Source: Thelonectria olida (lineage: Eukaryota > Ascomycota > Sordariomycetes > Hypocreales > Nectriaceae). Taken from it: a DNA stretch of 64,000 nucleotides. The stretch is taken from NCBI GenBank assembly GCA_020736575.1, contig JAGPYM010000001.1, positions 620,001 through 684,000 of the forward strand, read 5' to 3'. Shown here piece by piece: positions 59,928 through 64,000 of this stretch. Every line of letters starts with the position of its first letter. Position 1 is the first letter of the stretch. Both the position numbers and the translations under genes were made by a program. The notes beneath the pieces were generated by a model, which had not been told where the DNA came from, did not search any database, and saw only the letters and a program-made list of their open reading frames with translations.

Positions 59928-61444
59928 ATGATTTTACGATGAGCGTCTCTTTTACACGACTTTTACGAACATAGAGAGTGATGTTGAGAAACAGAACCAA
60001 GGGGACCTCGCCCAATGCATCGCAACTGGAATTGCTAGATGCGAAAAGGGGATTCTCCTATCCACGCGTCGACCTCATGAGAGCATGACCTTACATCTCT
60101 CGCCGGTCTCGCGTCTGATTTCTTGCTTATGGAGTTAGACCTAGAAATGAATGGGTCGGGAGTTTTCTTGGATTTTGGAATGGTCAGCGTGGCCGGACAA
60201 TGCAGATACACAGCAGATAGACATTTACAGGATAAACCAATTAAGATGATCGTATTTGATTACATTTCACCCAGATCAGCTCCTCTAGTTGACTTATTGC
60301 GTGAATTATACCGTACCCAGTTAAGCTCGTACGAGTTTTGAATATGTATCCCACAGTTTAATACCGAGCAATAAAGACACGCCCATCGTTTGAATGACTG
60401 AAGTCGAGAGCGCGGTTGTTTTAATCGGCAGGGCTTCCCGTCAGGAACGGAGCCATGACGTAAGTTGCAGACGGAAGCGGCTCAAGGGACCAAAGGGAAG
60501 GGACCACCGGGAACCAGACCGAAAAGGTCAAACGGAGGGTTGGGAAGCCGCTGCTGCAGTGGCGATCCATGTTCAGAGCCCCATTTTAAGAATAACAAAA
60601 ACAAAAAAGAAAAAATCTGACTGCGTGAGACCCACAAGGCGAGTCAGGGTTCGCGGCATGGACTTTATCTATTTCCCCTCTTGTTCCTTCCTTTTGCGAT
60701 TCTCGGAATGCCTAAAAGGGAAAATTGCCTTGCCGCATGTGATTTTTCACGTGATGAATGGGTTCGTTCTTTGACGATGGAATCTGGGGGATGGGGGATG
60801 GGGAAAGTTGGGGAACGGATGGAAACTTGGGAAGAACCATCGTGTTGGGTTCGTCAGGTGACTCACGATGATTTGAGCGACAGGTAAACTGGGGGCCCCA
60901 GTTCGAGAAAACGTTGGAGCAAAATTCCGTTTGGCAAATCGTGGATTTCCGTATTGGATCCCATTTTGAACGTTCGATGGTCATGTCCTAGATAGAAGCG
61001 AACGGAACGCTCAACCACCCAACATTAACAATGATGCAACCTGACGAGATTGTTAATATCCACATCCATTTAATTGCTTTTATTGGGCCGAGGAAGAAAT
61101 CAAGGCGAGACCTTTGGTCAAGCATCGAAATGTTCGAATGTTCCGCAACGAAGAGTGAATCAAGAGCTTTGTTGGCAGATCCGGCCAATTTTAACGATTT
61201 GCGATGCTCTCCAGAAGTGAAAACTTTTCGGAAGGTGAGGGTATGATATACGAAGGGTCAAAATGGTACATGGTCAATTTCTCGGTATTGCTCCTTTGGA
61301 GGTTTCATCTTGAAATCATTCATCCCTCGTTCCCTATTCTCGCTAATACAAGGGAACGCTCATGAGGCCAACTCGTCAGTCGTTCAATCGTCATAACTTC
61401 TGCGTCCATCTCTTGTTCTCAGATCGCTGATGCCTCCCACATCC
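59928..61444. other. Convergent intergenic region, 1.5 kb
   Basis: Between the stops of the aldo/keto reductase and the minus-strand hydrolase. It is AT-rich around 60120-60380 and holds no recognisable gene, longer than two 3' untranslated regions would need. Confidence 0.55.
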
Positions 61445-63042
61445 CTACAGGGTGGCCGTCCGAACAACACCATCCTCGCCGATGAGCATGGGCGGAATCT
61501 CAGTTGGTTTTCGACCGTTTCGGTAACACCACAACCGGCTGAGATCCTTGACCCTCACCACGTCCGTCTGCTTCTTCATCTTTTTCACGGGCGAAATGTT
61601 GTGCACTTCTACGGGTGTCGTGATCTCGCCTGATCCAAACCCGCGAGTCCCAGCCCAGGTGATCTCAAACGCCTCCCGAGCATTCTCCATAGCGTCGCCC
61701 TCCTCACCGACCTTGATGACCTCGTTCATGAAGTCATTGTCTTCGTCGGCTCCGATGTACTTTCCAGTCGCCTTGTCGTACTTGAGCGGGAACATGCCGT
61801 CGAGGTAGTGCTGGTTGAACTGATGCCCACCATGTCCATCGGAGCGAGAGAAGAGCCTGCCGATGAAACGGGGAAGTTGGGGGGAGCGCATTCGGTTCGT
61901 GCCAAAGTGAAGCACACCCCACATTGCCACGAAGTCGGTGCTATGTGCATAATGTTCAATATGACCTATAGCCCTATCTTTGGCAGCCGCAGCGGAGCGG
62001 GACAATGAGACTGGCGTGCGCGAGTCTTTATGGGCGCCTGGAATGTTGACCTTGAGTGCTCTCTTCTCGTCGTCCGAGCTGCTGGTGCCAATAGGTTCTT
62101 CGGGGGTCGCCTGATTCATAATCGATGACACCGTATTGAGGTATTTCTGGTTGTTGAGCGCTTGAGATAGAGCATGACGATGGGGGTTGTTGAAGTGGTT
62201 TGCAGCATTGCCAAATGTGTAAACCTCGAGCTTGGCCAACAGATCCTGAGGCAGTTCCTGAAGCAGCCAGTCAAGGACGAGACTTCCCTCTATTCCTCCC
62301 TGAGAATGAAGGATGAAGATGACCTTTGACTTTTTGGGGTTATAGAGCACGTCTTTCACTATCTTGAAGCAAATGCGGATGTCTGACGTGGCATAGCCAT
62401 AGTTGCGCTGGATCAAGCACTCGATGATGTCGAATATGATGCCAGACGTGCGGTTGTGAATTCCAAGAATGGGACGACCAAAGGTGAGGGCGAGCCTGTT
62501 GAGGTTTCCCTTCATCCAGTGTTCGCTTGTGAAGGGTCAGCATGTCAGTATGAAGAAAGTGAGAAGGAGCTCTAAACATACCCGACTGCGACGCCGTTGA
62601 GGAAAACCCATTGCTCATTATCATGTTCTGGGCGCGGCTGGGCGTACTTTTTATCAGAGTGATAGGTGCTTTCGCTTCCATTGAGAACCCTACACAAAGC
62701 CCAATTCACCACCATGAAAGCCGCGATTCCCAGTACAACGGTCCAAATCGGAAAGAAGATCGTGAATGGTAGGCTCAAGAGAAATGAGAGCTGCAAAAGG
62801 ACCAGGATGGAATGAATGAGGATGCAGAACAGGTTCTCGCGAGTGACGGCCAGCTCATTGAATTCCTCGCAGCCAGTTGTGAATATCGGCCAGATGATCC
62901 ACGGCAAGGCCCAGATGTAGATGAAGAAGTAGTAGATGTCTTTGGTGACAAGTTTCCAGGGCAAGTCGGTGTGAGTGTAGTCTATGATGGAGGATTCACC
63001 GACCTGCGAGCGGTAGAAGTGGGTTTCCTTGGACTTGGACAT
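61445..63042 (-). CDS. Membrane-anchored lipase-like alpha/beta hydrolase
   Basis: The exons are 63042-62582 and 62525-61445, giving 513 residues. The N-terminal 140 residues carry three to four hydrophobic segments (Y-Y-F-F-I-Y-I-W-A-L-P-W-I-I, L-F-C-I-L-I-H-S-I-L-V-L-L, then F-P-I-W-T-V-V-L-G-I-A). The hydrolase part follows: N-G-V-A-V-G-E-H-W at the junction, F-G-R-P-I-L-G-I-H-N, and the elbow L-H-S-Q-G-G with Ser228 as likely nucleophile. F-G-N-A-A-N-H-F follows, then H-Y-A-H-S-T-D-F-V-A, which may hold catalytic Asp and His. Similar membrane-bound proteins are widespread in filamentous fungi without known substrate. The intron uses donor GTATGT and an AAG acceptor. Confidence 0.8.
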
Positions 63043-64000
63043 GGTGAGAGTATTAACGGTAAACGGAGGGCAAATTGATCGGTATTAATGAAAAAAGTAT
63101 GAGAAGGGCGAATGCAACAAGGACGAAAAGGGAAGGTCAGAGCACTCGGAGACAATTTGCCATGAAGAAGCCAAGTTAGAGAGAGAGGATGGCAAAGAGG
63201 TGTTCGCAGGTGATGGCTTCGGGTTAGAGAAGGGGGAACGAAAGGGGCTGAGAGAGAGTATAGGTAGTTGTGAAGGCGCTATCACATGTCGTCGATGGAG
63301 GACAAGGCTGAGGGAGCTGAGGTGAGCTGGGTTGAAGGTGGTGGTGGTGGAAGGAGAGAAGCCGAATAGATGTAGATCAATGAGGATACTCGGATACTTG
63401 AATGGTCAAGCCGCCGGAGGGCTGAAAGATGGATGGTAGGACAAGCCCAGCAGCAGCCAATGGGACAGAGGCTCGCACACAGCCATAAGGTAAAGGAGCT
63501 GCCCCTGCTCGTGACTGCCCCTGGAGGAATAGGCAACGAGGCAAAGGGCAGCATGACCTCCATTTGCAGGCCGAGCAAGAGACGTCATTGCTTACATGGC
63601 CAGCTTTGCCAAGACGACTTTGACCAGGGAGAAAGGAAGAAGACGAGCGAGGCTTGGCAACTTGGCCTTGCAGCATATGATTGGGTTCAACGAGGTGGAC
63701 ATGCAAATCCCGCATCATCGTGTATGTAAAAACAAAAGAGAGAAAAAAAAGCAAAGTCTCTGGTTCGTCGCCATCTGAGACATGGAGTGAAAAGCGAATG
63801 CGTGCCCAGCCGTTTAATCGGCACCAGCACAGCCACTCTGCAGGTTCAACGCCTCCCGGCAACCCAGCCACTCCCATATTGAGGCAATGCGAGTGATCTC
63901 CACGGGTTGTCTGACGTGAGAATATGTTTGTTCGTGCTGCACATTATGTTGCACATGAGATCCCCGATGAGTCAGCTCATTTTTCGTTTCGTTGCGCAAA
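63043..64000. other. Right edge, 5' flank of the hydrolase gene
   Basis: About 960 bases, purine-rich on the plus strand near 63100-63370, so a CT-rich leader for the minus-strand hydrolase. Overlapping frames of 60-166 codons on both strands show no domain. Confidence 0.55.

Noticed and set aside
50081..63042. Whether the NLR-type gene, secreted protein, reductase and membrane hydrolase form a biosynthetic cluster
   Set aside because: No core synthase, P450, transporter or pathway transcription factor lies among them; spacing is wide and strands are mixed.

Overview
The window reads as nuclear DNA of a filamentous ascomycete. The proteins recognised point to the Sordariomycetes, most likely Hypocreales and perhaps a Fusarium-like genus; this is inference from protein resemblance and gene style, not from a marker locus. 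Coding regions are broken by many short introns of about 50-60 bases with GT(R)NGT donors, CTRAC-like branch sites and YAG acceptors. Leaders are pyrimidine-rich. I saw no transposon, rRNA, convincing tRNA or CRISPR.

Left third (1-25 kb). The left edge holds a minus-strand membrane gene that runs off the window and fuses a fungal rhodopsin-like domain to an MFS transporter. After a 3.6 kb gap come housekeeping genes: an Ygr210-type GTPase, a Pof3-like TPR/F-box/LRR protein, aminodeoxychorismate lyase (ABZ2), the mitochondrial import receptor TOM70, the plasma-membrane syntaxin SSO1, the U3 processome protein IMP4 and the nonsense-mediated decay helicase UPF1/NAM7.

Middle (25-44 kb). A GH47 alpha-mannosidase, a mitochondrial-type J protein, the outer-membrane porin VDAC, asparagine synthetase in ten exons, the SUMO E2 UBC9, the peroxin PEX19 with an unusual repetitive N-terminal extension, an uncharacterised acidic-tailed protein and an ABC1-family mitochondrial kinase (MCP2/CQD2-like).

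Right third (44-64 kb). This part is sparser and more accessory: an unknown 235-residue protein, a PML1/SNIP1-like FHA splicing factor, a 1432-residue NLR-type protein (SesB-like hydrolase, NB-ARC ATPase, long disordered tail), a secreted cysteine-containing protein convergent with it, an intronless aldo/keto reductase and a membrane-anchored lipase-like hydrolase.

The genes do not form one pathway or cluster. Several share divergent promoters (ABZ2/TOM70, IMP4/UPF1, UBC9/PEX19, unknown/MCP2-like). Recurring themes are mitochondrial biogenesis (TOM70, VDAC, J protein, ABC1 kinase) and very small exons (6, 10, 24, 26, 26, 27, 30, 31 and 36 bases). The most system-like item is the NLR-type gene; nothing here proves a new system. 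All exon coordinates below were read by eye from splice signals and family conservation.
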